NCBI GenBank assembly: GCA_900547445.1
Contig: URGJ01000013.1
Location: forward strand, 1-42,603
Source: an uncultured Oscillospiraceae bacterium
Lineage (GTDB): Bacteria > Bacillota > Clostridia > Oscillospirales > Acutalibacteraceae
DNA length: 42,603 nt
Direction: 5' to 3'
The stretch's first letter is position 1; each line of letters opens with the position of its first letter. The notes under the pieces are model-generated. The model saw only the letters and a list, made by a program, of their open reading frames with translations. It did no database searches and was not told where the DNA came from. The translations under genes and the position numbers were made by a program. Shown piece after piece: positions 6,829 through 14,700 of the stretch.

Positions 6829-8301
6829 ATGAAAAGGGTGTTATCCTTTGACTTCGGCGCGTCCAGCGGTAGGGCAATGTTAGCCGAGCTTAAAGACGGG
6901 AAAATTGAAATGACAGAAATTCACCGCTTCAGCAACGATACCGTTATTGTAGGCGGAACTATGTACTGGGATATTTTAAGGCTGTTTTTCGAGATTAAAA
7001 CAGGAATTACAAAGGCTGTAAACGAGGGTGGCTTTGACGCGATAGGAATTGATACCTGGGGGGTCGATTTCGGGCTTATCGACAAGCGAGGCAAGCTTAT
7101 AAGCAACCCCGTGCATTACCGAGACACAAGAACCGAGGGTATTGCCGAGGAAATTGCGGGCATCATCTCAAAAAGCGAGCTTTACAAAAGAACGGGCACA
7201 CAGCATATGCGGTTTAACACCCTGTTCCAGCTTATGTACCTTAAAAATCACGAGCCCGAGCAGTTAGAGAACGCCGAGAAAATGCTCCTTATCCCCGATT
7301 TGTTCGCCTATATGCTGACAGGCGAGGTAAAGGCGGAGGCAAGCATTGTCTCCACCACTAATATGTTCGACCCGTATAAAAAGGACTGGGATTTTGAGCT
7401 GATAAATAAGTTAGGACTTAAGGAGAGCCTTTTCCCGCAGGTTATCCCCGCGGGGGAGACCTACGGTATGCTGTCTGACGAGATATGCGAGGAATTGGGC
7501 TGTAAAAAGGTTCCCGTTATCGCGGTGAACGAGCACGATACCGCGTCGGCGGTGGTGGCAACCCCGAGTCTTACAGACGATTTTGTTTACATAAGCTGCG
7601 GCACCTGGAGCCTTTTCGGTATTGAGACCAAAGACCCGATAATTACTAAAGAAGCCGAGAAACTAAACTTCACTAACGAGGGCGGATATAAAGGCACGGT
7701 TCGTTTCCTTAAAAATATAATGGGACTCTGGCTTATTCAGGAATCTCGCCGTCAATGGCGGCGCGAGGGTGACGAGGTAGGCTTTGATACTCTTGAAAAA
7801 GAAGCACTTTCGGCAGAGCCGTTTAAATGTTTTATCGATGTTGACGACCCCGCCTTTGAAACTGCCGGCAATCTTCCCGCAAGGGTGGTCGAATACTGCC
7901 GCCGCACAGGGCAGTATGTCCCTCAAAACCGTCCCGAAATAATGCGCTGTATCTACCAGAGCCTTGCAATGAAATATAAACACACCTTTAATATGCTCTC
8001 AAAAATGGGGCAAAAGGAATACCGCCGCATTAACATTTTGGGCGGTGGCATAAAAGACAGACTGCTTTGTCAAATGGCGGCGGACGCCTGCAACGCCGAG
8101 GTTTTGGCGGGACCGTCCGAGGCAACGGTTATGGGAAATATCGCCGTTTGCTTCGCCGCTCTCGGCGAGATAGCCGATTTTGCGGGAATCAGGAAAACCG
8201 TGTCGGACTCCACCGAGCTTAAGCGCTATGAGCCTAAGAAAAACGCGTCTTGGGAACAGGCTTATGAAGATTATTTAAAGGTTATAAATTATAATGCGTG
8301 A
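6829..8301 (+). CDS. rhaB: Rhamnulokinase (FGGY family carbohydrate kinase)
   Basis: Phosphorylates L-rhamnulose at O-1 using ATP, the second step of L-rhamnose breakdown. The 490-residue length fits RhaB. Visible are the N-terminal FGGY phosphate-binding strand (LSFDFGASSGRAML), the substrate block IDTWGVDFGLID followed by NPVHYRDTRT, the domain-II ATP-site strand VYISCGTWSLFGIE, and the C-terminal nucleotide-binding stretch INILGGGIKDRLLCQMAAD. The ATG at 6829 has an excellent AGGAGG. Its usual partners (rhaA isomerase, rhaD aldolase, a regulator or transporter) are not adjacent, so this is a stand-alone unit flanked by sigK and the B12 locus. A weak hairpin terminator follows. Confidence in RhaB over other FGGY kinases is high. 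Confidence 0.92.
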   Translation: MKRVLSFDFGASSGRAMLAELKDGKIEMTEIHRFSNDTVIVGGTMYWDILRLFFEIKTGITKAVNEGGFDAIGIDTWGVDFGLIDKRGKLISNPVHYRDTRTEGIAEEIAGIISKSELYKRTGTQHMRFNTLFQLMYLKNHEPEQLENAEKMLLIPDLFAYMLTGEVKAEASIVSTTNMFDPYKKDWDFELINKLGLKESLFPQVIPAGETYGMLSDEICEELGCKKVPVIAVNEHDTASAVVATPSLTDDFVYISCGTWSLFGIETKDPIITKEAEKLNFTNEGGYKGTVRFLKNIMGLWLIQESRRQWRREGDEVGFDTLEKEALSAEPFKCFIDVDDPAFETAGNLPARVVEYCRRTGQYVPQNRPEIMRCIYQSLAMKYKHTFNMLSKMGQKEYRRINILGGGIKDRLLCQMAADACNAEVLAGPSEATVMGNIAVCFAALGEIADFAGIRKTVSDSTELKRYEPKKNASWEQAYEDYLKVINYNA

Positions 8302-8310
8302 TTCGTAATT

Positions 8311-8332
8311 GGGACGATGCTCGCACCGTCCC
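8311..8332 (+). terminator. Probable rhaB terminator
   Basis: GGGACG/CGTCCC stem (8311-8316 with 8327-8332), extended by TG/CA across one mismatch, with GTCTAATATTT downstream. The T-run is poor, so this is a weak call. Confidence 0.4.
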
Positions 8333-8390
8333 GTCTAATATTTAAATTCATCGGTCATCCGCAATATTATGTCTTAACACTATTTTTCGG

Positions 8391-8419
8391 TTGCAAAAGG
8401 AGTAAAAGGGTGGTATAAT
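8391..8419 (+). promoter_or_regulatory. SigmaA-type promoter of the cobalamin-riboswitch transcript
   Basis: TTGCAA (8391-8396) and TATAAT (8414-8419) with 17-bp spacing, placing the transcript start a few bases before the first paired element of the riboswitch. Confidence 0.75.
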
Positions 8420-8425
8420 CTTTCT

Positions 8426-8580
8426 GTCATTTCGGGAAAACAGGTGAAAATCCTGTACGAGCCCGTCGCCGTAAAGCGCGCATAAAGACCGTTTCTGCCC
8501 GATTTCCGCAAATTGGGGACAAACCATTGGGAATTTCTCCTGAGAAGGTGAAGCGGTTTAGCGCCTAAGTCGAAATATCC
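8426..8580 (+). ncRNA. Cobalamin (vitamin B12) riboswitch
   Basis: The core GGGAAAACAGGTGAAAATCC (8434-8453) followed by GAGCCCGTCGCCGTAA (8459-8474) matches the conserved P3-P4-P6 core of cobalamin riboswitches. The 3' part has GAAGGTGAAG and a diverged B12 box (GCGCCTAAGTCGA). Outer helix P1 is ATTTCG (8429-8434) with CGAAAT (8571-8576). It precedes the DUF4430 lipoprotein gene by about 75 bases. No clear terminator hairpin is seen in the gap, so control may act on translation; CCTTTTTA at 8589-8596 could pair with the AAGGAG site. Expected effect: B12 binding lowers expression of the two genes downstream. Confidence 0.88.
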
Positions 8581-8651
8581 GTGTGACAAAACCTTTTTAT
8601 ACGACCGCGAGCGCCGGTTTAAAGGTAATATACTTTAAGGAGAAATTTAAA

Positions 8652-9116
8652 ATGCAAACATTTAAAAAGACAGAATCATTCAAATTTCTGTCGCTCTCCG
8701 TTTGTATCGTGCTTATTGCGGTAACGGCACTTTTTACAACCGGCTGTAACGACGGCAACACTTCTTCTGCCCCTGCTTCATCACAGGCGTCCTCCTCTCA
8801 GAATACTGCGAGCGTGCTGGGAGAGGGAAGCACCGAGTTCGCCTTTACGGTGACCGATGACGGCGGAAAGGAAACCGCTTTCGAAATTCATACCGAAAAA
8901 AAGACCGTGGGAGAGGCTTTATTGGAGCTTGGCCTTATCGCGGGCGATGAGAGTGAGTACGGACTATACGTTAAAACCGTAAACGGCATCACGCTCGATT
9001 ATGACAAGGACGGAAAGTACTGGGCGTTCTATATAAACGGCGAGTATGCCTCCACGGGGGTTGATTCCACCGATATTACCGCGGGCGCGGAATATGCCTT
9101 TAAGGCGGCAAAATAG
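8652..9116 (+). CDS. DUF4430 (transcobalamin-like C-terminal domain) lipoprotein
   Basis: A secreted, lipid-anchored protein of 155 residues. It has a lipoprotein signal peptide with lipobox LFTTGC (lipidated C32), a Ser/Ala/Thr/Gln-rich linker (about 37-58), and a single DUF4430 domain (about 65-154) with the family pattern: EIHTEKKTVGEALLELGLI, then SEYGLYVKTVNGI, then KYWAFYINGEYASTGVD. DUF4430 is related to the C-terminal beta-domain of transcobalamin and intrinsic factor. Placement behind a B12 riboswitch and directly ahead of an ECF S component suggests it captures cobalamin or a corrinoid outside the cell and passes it to the membrane component. That role is inferred. Start: ATG at 8652 with TAAGGAG; an in-frame GTG at 8583 abuts the riboswitch, has no ribosome binding site, and would bury the signal peptide. 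Confidence 0.85.
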   Translation: MQTFKKTESFKFLSLSVCIVLIAVTALFTTGCNDGNTSSAPASSQASSSQNTASVLGEGSTEFAFTVTDDGGKETAFEIHTEKKTVGEALLELGLIAGDESEYGLYVKTVNGITLDYDKDGKYWAFYINGEYASTGVDSTDITAGAEYAFKAAK

Positions 9117-9118
9117 CT

Positions 9119-9628
9119 TTGAGGCTGAATGTAAAAGAAACAGCGGTTTTCGCGCTGTTAGGGGCGCTTATGTACGCTTCTAAAATAATAATGGAAATAC
9201 TGCCTAATGTGCATCTGCTCGGGGTATTCGTTGTCGCGATAACGGTTGTTTACAGAAAAAAAGCGCTGTATCCTATTTATATATATGTGTTTATAAACGG
9301 ACTGTTTTCCGGCTTTGCTATGTGGTGGATACCGTATCTTTATATCTGGACTTTGCTTTGGGCAGCGGTAATGCTGTTGCCTAAAAATATTCCGTTAAAG
9401 GCACAGCCGATTGTTTATATGACGGTCTGCGCTCTGCACGGATTTTTGTTTGGCACGCTTTACGCTCCCGCGCAGGCGATTATATTCGGACTTGATTTTA
9501 AGGGTATGATAGCGTGGATTGCCGCGGGATTGCCGTGGGATTTTATCCACGGCGTCAGCAATTTCATCTGTGGTATGCTCATTTGTCCTATTATCGCCGT
9601 CCTAAAGCATTCGGAAAGATATATATAA
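9119..9628 (+). CDS. ECF transporter S component, probably for cobalamin or a corrinoid
   Basis: A 169-residue hydrophobic protein with five to six membrane helices, the size and shape of an S (substrate-binding) component of an energy-coupling-factor vitamin transporter. The early KETAVFALLGALMYASK segment and the late LPWDFIHGVSNFICGML segment follow S-component patterns, including small residues on helix 1 (ALLGALMYA) where the T component docks. No ECF ATPase or T-component gene is nearby, so it would use a shared energising module encoded elsewhere (group II). The TTG start at 9119 lies 2 bp after the lipoprotein stop, with AAGGCGG 11 bp upstream, so the genes are coupled. Substrate is inferred from the riboswitch. 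Confidence 0.82.
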   Translation: MRLNVKETAVFALLGALMYASKIIMEILPNVHLLGVFVVAITVVYRKKALYPIYIYVFINGLFSGFAMWWIPYLYIWTLLWAAVMLLPKNIPLKAQPIVYMTVCALHGFLFGTLYAPAQAIIFGLDFKGMIAWIAAGLPWDFIHGVSNFICGMLICPIIAVLKHSERYI

Positions 9629-9642
9629 TGCAATTAAAAAGG

Positions 9643-9676
9643 CCTCCTGCCTGTGATTTTCGGGCGGGAGGTTTTT
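9643..9676 (+). terminator. Rho-independent terminator of the B12 operon
   Basis: An 11-bp stem (9643-9653 with 9661-9671, two G-U pairs), a 7-base loop and five T residues. It closes the two-gene unit. Confidence 0.85.
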
Positions 9677-9739
9677 GTGTTATTGATATGTCAATAAATT
9701 GATATATTATAAAAAACGGAAAACCGAAATATGTATTTC

Positions 9740-9768
9740 TTGACATATTGCCCGTACGGTGGTAAAAT
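9740..9768 (+). promoter_or_regulatory. SigmaA-type promoter of rny
   Basis: TTGACA (9740-9745) and TAAAAT (9763-9768) with 17-bp spacing, giving an untranslated leader of about 175 bases. Confidence 0.8.
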
Positions 9769-9797
9769 TACTAAGATAATTCATTTGTTTGTAATAT

Positions 9798-9930
9798 ACG
9801 GTTTTTTCTGTATATCAGGCATTTTGTCCCTTTCCGTGTGTGGGAAAAGGGTCGGATATATCGCGGGGGATTAAGGCACGGCTCCCGTCCGCTTTTATTT
9901 TAGAAGTAAAAACCGTGCTTAATGGGTTTA
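9798..9930 (+). promoter_or_regulatory. Structured 5' leader of rny
   Basis: The leader can form three hairpins in a row: ATATAC/GTATAT around GGTTTTTTCT, CCCTTTCC/GGGAAAAGGG, and a longer one TTAAG(G)CACGG/CCGTGCTTAA that ends just before the AGGAGG. The last stem contains an upstream in-frame ATG (9922). This matches no riboswitch class I know. It could be a site for self-cleavage feedback by RNase Y. Seen by eye only. Confidence 0.45.
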
Positions 9931-9951
9931 ATTTTCAGGAGGTTAATAAAA

Positions 9952-11505
9952 ATGAGCGATACAGCGATATATGTTATTATAGCTGTTGTCGCCGTTGTGC
10001 TTGCCGTAATCGGCTTTTTTGCAGGCTCGGCATACCGCCGCAAAACTTCGGAGGCGGCTCTGGGTTCTGCCGAGGAAGAGGCAAAGCGCATTTTAGGCGA
10101 CGCTATGAAAAGCGCCGAAGCCAAGAAAAAAGAGGCTTTGGTGGAAGCAAAGGACGAAATTTTCAAACTTCGGCAGGACGCGGATAAAGAAATACGCGAA
10201 CGCAGAAACGAAGTGCAGCGTCAGGAGCACCGTTTGCAGCAAAAGGAGGAGACGCTGGACCGCAAAATTGACAATCTTGAGGCTAAAGAAGAAAAGCTTT
10301 CGGCACGTTCCAAAGAAATTGACGAAAAGCTCCAAGAATGTGAAAGAATCAAAAAGAGCCAGATGGAAATGCTTGAAAAAATTTCAGGCTACAGTAAAGA
10401 GCAGGCAAAGGCACACCTGCTTCAATTGCTCGACGGCGAGCTTAACCACGAAAAGGCGGTTAAAATTTTGGATTTCGAGCAGAGACTCAAGGAGGATTCC
10501 GACCGCATTGCTAAAAATATCATAGGTCAGGCAATTCAGCGCTGCGCCGCCGACCATTCTTCCGAAATGACCGTTTCGGTAGTAGCTCTTCCGAACGACG
10601 AAATGAAGGGCAGAATTATAGGCCGGGAGGGGCGCAATATCCGCGCCCTCGAAACCGCCACCGGCGTTGACCTAATTATTGACGATACCCCCAAGGCAAT
10701 CACACTTTCAAGCTTCGACCCGATAAGGCGCGAAATTGCCAGAGTGACCCTTGAAAAGCTTATACTTGACGGACGTATTCACCCCGCGAGAATTGAGGAA
10801 ACCGTCGCTAAGGCGACCGCCGAGGTTGAGGCAACCATCAAGCAGGAGGGTGAGCGCGCGATGATAGAGGCAGGGGTTCATAACCTGCATCCCGAGCTTA
10901 TAAAGCTTCTCGGCAAGCTGCGCTACCGCACAAGCTACGGTCAGAATGTCCTTAATCATTCGCTTGAGGTTTGCCACCTTTCCGGACTTATGGCGGCAGA
11001 GCTTGGAGCTGATGTGACTCTTGCGAAGCGCGCAGGTCTTCTGCACGATATAGGAAAAGCGCTTGACCATGAGCAGGAAGGCACGCACATTCAACTAGGC
11101 GTTGAGGCGGCTAAAAAATACCGTGAAAGCGAAACGGTCATTCACGCTATTCACGCTCATCACGGAGAGGTTGAGGCTAAAACCATTATCGCCTGCATAG
11201 TTCAGGCGGCGGACGCGATTTCGGCTGCAAGACCCGGAGCCAGGCGTGAAAATATCGAGAGTTACATAAAGCGGCTTGAAAAGCTTGAGGAAATTGCAAA
11301 TTCATTTAGCGGAGTGGAAAGTTCTTATGCAATTCAAGCGGGACGAGAAATACGCATTATCGTTAAGCCAGAGGCGGTTACAGACGACCAAATGGTGCTT
11401 ATAGCTCACGACATTTCCTCACGTATTGAAAACGAGCTTGAGTATCCGGGACAGATAAAGGTAAATGTAATAAGGGAAAGCCGAGTAGTGGATTACGCTA
11501 AGTAA
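9952..11505 (+). CDS. rny: Ribonuclease Y
   Basis: Membrane-bound endoribonuclease that starts mRNA decay. The 517-residue protein has an N-terminal membrane helix (about 4-24), a long charged coiled coil (about 30-190), a KH domain with GRIIGREGRNIRALE (G220 onward), and an HD domain with the H365-D366 metal pair in HDIGKALDHE. Length and order match RNase Y exactly. The ATG at 9952 is chosen because AGGAGG sits at 9937-9942 and the membrane helix begins at once; the in-frame ATG at 9922 lies inside a hairpin and would add ten residues including the ribosome binding site. It has its own promoter and terminator, so it is a single-gene unit ahead of rpoBC. Confidence 0.96.
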   Translation: MSDTAIYVIIAVVAVVLAVIGFFAGSAYRRKTSEAALGSAEEEAKRILGDAMKSAEAKKKEALVEAKDEIFKLRQDADKEIRERRNEVQRQEHRLQQKEETLDRKIDNLEAKEEKLSARSKEIDEKLQECERIKKSQMEMLEKISGYSKEQAKAHLLQLLDGELNHEKAVKILDFEQRLKEDSDRIAKNIIGQAIQRCAADHSSEMTVSVVALPNDEMKGRIIGREGRNIRALETATGVDLIIDDTPKAITLSSFDPIRREIARVTLEKLILDGRIHPARIEETVAKATAEVEATIKQEGERAMIEAGVHNLHPELIKLLGKLRYRTSYGQNVLNHSLEVCHLSGLMAAELGADVTLAKRAGLLHDIGKALDHEQEGTHIQLGVEAAKKYRESETVIHAIHAHHGEVEAKTIIACIVQAADAISAARPGARRENIESYIKRLEKLEEIANSFSGVESSYAIQAGREIRIIVKPEAVTDDQMVLIAHDISSRIENELEYPGQIKVNVIRESRVVDYAK

Positions 11506-11526
11506 AACCGAGAGGCTGCATACTGT

Positions 11527-11575
11527 GGGGCTGTCGCAGGAATTTTTATTCCGAATCGGCGGCTCCCGTTTTTTT
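11527..11575 (+). terminator. Rho-independent terminator of rny
   Basis: GGGGCTGTCG (11527-11536) pairs with CGGCGGCTCCC (11557-11567) with one bulged T and two G-U pairs; an inner GGAAT/ATTCC helix stacks in the loop; seven T residues follow (11569-11575). Confidence 0.75.
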
Positions 11576-11597
11576 GCTGTTTTTTAAAAAATAATGC

Positions 11598-11626
11598 TTG
11601 ACTAATCCTCCCGATTGATATATAAT
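11598..11626 (+). promoter_or_regulatory. SigmaA-type promoter of rpoBC
   Basis: TTGACT (11598-11603) and TATAAT (11621-11626) with 17-bp spacing. It leaves a leader of about 140 bases, T/A rich and then GC rich, with a GCGTCGC/GCGGCGC hairpin (near 11711-11737) shortly before the ribosome binding site. Confidence 0.8.
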
Positions 11627-11770
11627 TAGTAATTACTAATGATGATGGGGTAATGTGCGCCTATTATATTTTATTATATATTTTTGCTTTTATTACAGCC
11701 GCATTCTCCCCGCGTCGCTTATGCTCTTGCGGCGCTGCCGTAAAATATATGGAGGAGTGATTGCAAACCT

Positions 11771-14700
11771 ATGGAGTCAGCTTCAATGGTTAAACCTGTT
11801 AAGTTGGGTAAAAACACTCGAATGACCTTTTCAAAAATCAACGAAGTCATCGATATGCCTAATCTTATTGAGATTCAAAAGGATTCTTACAAGTGGTTTG
11901 TCGAGGAGGGTCTCAAGGAAGTTTTCAGGGATATGTCGGATATTACCGATTACAGCGGTAATCTTCGCTTAAGCTTCGTTGACTATCATCTTGACGATAC
12001 GCCGAAATACGATGTTACCGAGTGTAAGGCGCGCGATACGACATACGCGGCTCCCCTCAGAGTTACCGCGCGTTTGGTGAATGTTGAAAAGGACGAGATT
12101 AAAGAGAGCGAAGTCTCGATGGGCGATTTCCCGCTTATGACCGAGTCAGGCACCTTTGTAATTAACGGTGCGGAGCGCGCCGTTGTCTCCCAGCTTGTTC
12201 GTTCCCCCGGTGTTTATTATGCCGAGAAAACCGATGAAAAAACCGGCAAAAAGCTTTTTTCTTCTACAATCATTCCTAACCGCGGAGCTTGGCTTGAGTA
12301 TGAGACCTCTGCAAGCGATGTGCTTTATGTTCGCATAGATAAAAACCGCAAGCTTCCTATCACTACCTTTATACGCGCCTTGGGCGCTGGCTCTAACGAG
12401 CAGATAAGAGAGCTTTTCGGCGAAGACGAGCGGCTTTCGGCAACCTTAGAGGCGGACGATACAAAGACGGTAGAGGACGCTCTTGTCGAGGTTTACAAAA
12501 AGCTACGTCCGAGCGAGCCTGTCACAATAGAGGGCGCTCAAAGCTACTTGGAACAGCTTTTCTTTGATCCGCACCGTTACGATATTTCAAGAGTCGGACG
12601 ATATAAATATAATAAAAAGTTAGCTATCGGCGCCCGTATCAAAGGCGCTGTGCTGTCGCGCCCCGTAATCGACCCGATGACAGGAGAAATTTTGGCAGAG
12701 GCGGATACCACGGTAAGCCGTGAGCTGGCGGAGGAAATTGAGAGAAAGGGCGTGCTCTCGGTATATATCAATGTTATGGATAACGAGGGCAACGTCACAG
12801 AGGTTAAGGTACTCTCAAACGGTATGGTAAATCTTTCGGATTTTACCGATTTTACCGCGGAGGAGTTAGCGGAGCTTGACAGCTTGGGCATAAACGAAAA
12901 AGTATCGTTTACTGCTTTAAAGGAGCTGCTTGACTCTTCAAACAGCAAGGAAGAGCTTCGCGAGGCTATTTTAGAACATGCGGACGACCTTATTCCGAAA
13001 AATATCACAGTAGACGATATTTTTGCCACGGTAAGCTATTTTGTGGGTTTACCCCATAATGTCGGAAACACCGATGATATCGACCATTTGGGCAACCGCC
13101 GTATACGTTCGGTTGGCGAGCTCTTGCAAAATCAGTTCCGCATAGGAATTTCAAGAATGGAAAGGGTAGTACGGGAGAAAATGACCCTTCAGGCTCAGGA
13201 TCCCGACAGTATCACTCCCCAGTCGCTTATTAATATACGACCCGTTGTGGCGGCAATAAAGGAGTTTTTCGGTTCTTCTCCGCTGTCGCAGTTTATGGAT
13301 CAGACTAACCCGCTATCCGAGCTTACCCACAAGCGCCGTCTTTCGGCATTAGGCCCCGGCGGACTCTCACGTGACCGCGCGTCCTTCGAGGTGCGTGACG
13401 TTCACTATACACATTATGGACGCATGTGTCCTATTGAGACCCCTGAAGGACCTAACATCGGACTTATTTCATATCTTGCCACCTTTGCTAAGATTAATAA
13501 GTACGGCTTTATCGAGACCCCGTTCAGAAAGGTTGACAAGGCTACCGGCAGGGTGCTTGACGAGGTCGAGTATATGACTGCGGACGAAGAGGACGATTAT
13601 GTTGTCGCCCAGGCTAACGAGCCGCTGGATGAAAACGGATACTTCATCAAAAAGAAGGTAAACGCCCGTTACCGCGACGGTTTCCAGGAGGTTGAGGCCT
13701 CCCGCGCCGACTATATGGACGTTTCGCCTAAGATGGTGGTTTCGGTTGCTACGGCTATGATTCCGTTCCTCGAGAACGACGATACCAACCGTGCGCTGAT
13801 GGGCTCGAACATGCAGAAGCAGGCTGTACCGCTCCTGCGCCCCGAAAACCCGATTGTTGCAACGGGTATGGAATACAAGGCGGCGGTGGACTCGGGTGTT
13901 GTCGTGCTTGCAAAGCGGGCGGGCGAGGTTACCTATGTAAGCGCTGACTATATTAAGATTCGCGCCAAGAACGGCGAGATTGACGAATATAAGCTTATTA
14001 AGTTCCTGCGCTCCAATCACGGTACCTGTATAAACCAGCGCCCTGTGGTGGCCGTCGGTCAGCAGGTAGAGGAAAAAGAGGTTATCGCAGACGGTCCTGC
14101 TACCAGTAACGGCGAGATTTCGCTCGGCAGAAACGCTCTTATCGGCTTTATGACCTGGGAGGGCTACAACTACGAGGACGCGGTTCTTATAAATGAGCGG
14201 CTTGTTCGCGACGATGTTTACACCTCAATTCATATTGAGGAATACGAGCTTGAGGCAAGAGATACCAAATTAGGGCCCGAGGAAATCACAAGAGATATTC
14301 CGAACGTCGGAGAGGACGCCCTTAAGGACCTCGACGAACGCGGAATTATACGCATAGGCGCCGAGGTTACCGCGGGAGATATACTTGTAGGTAAGGTTAC
14401 TCCTAAGGGAGAAACCGAGCTTACCGCCGAGGAAAGACTTCTGCGTGCGATTTTCGGCGAGAAAGCGCGAGAGGTAAGAGATACTTCGCTCCGCGTTCCG
14501 CACGGCGAATACGGTACGATAGTTGATGTCAAGGTGTTTACAAGGGAAAATTCCGCTGAATTAAGCCCCGGCGTAAACGTCGTTGTACGCTGTTATATCG
14601 CTCAAAAGCGTAAGATTTCGGTCGGAGATAAGATGGCGGGACGTCACGGAAACAAGGGTGTTGTTTCCCGCATACTTCCGAGCGAGGATATGCCTTTCCT

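Noticed and set aside
8380..8589. Minus-strand open frame over the riboswitch
   Set aside because: The plus-strand RNA explains this sequence; no ribosome site for the frame.
13469..14020. Open frame of 183 codons opposite rpoB
   Set aside because: Antisense to a highly conserved region; codon bias of rpoB explains the lack of stops.
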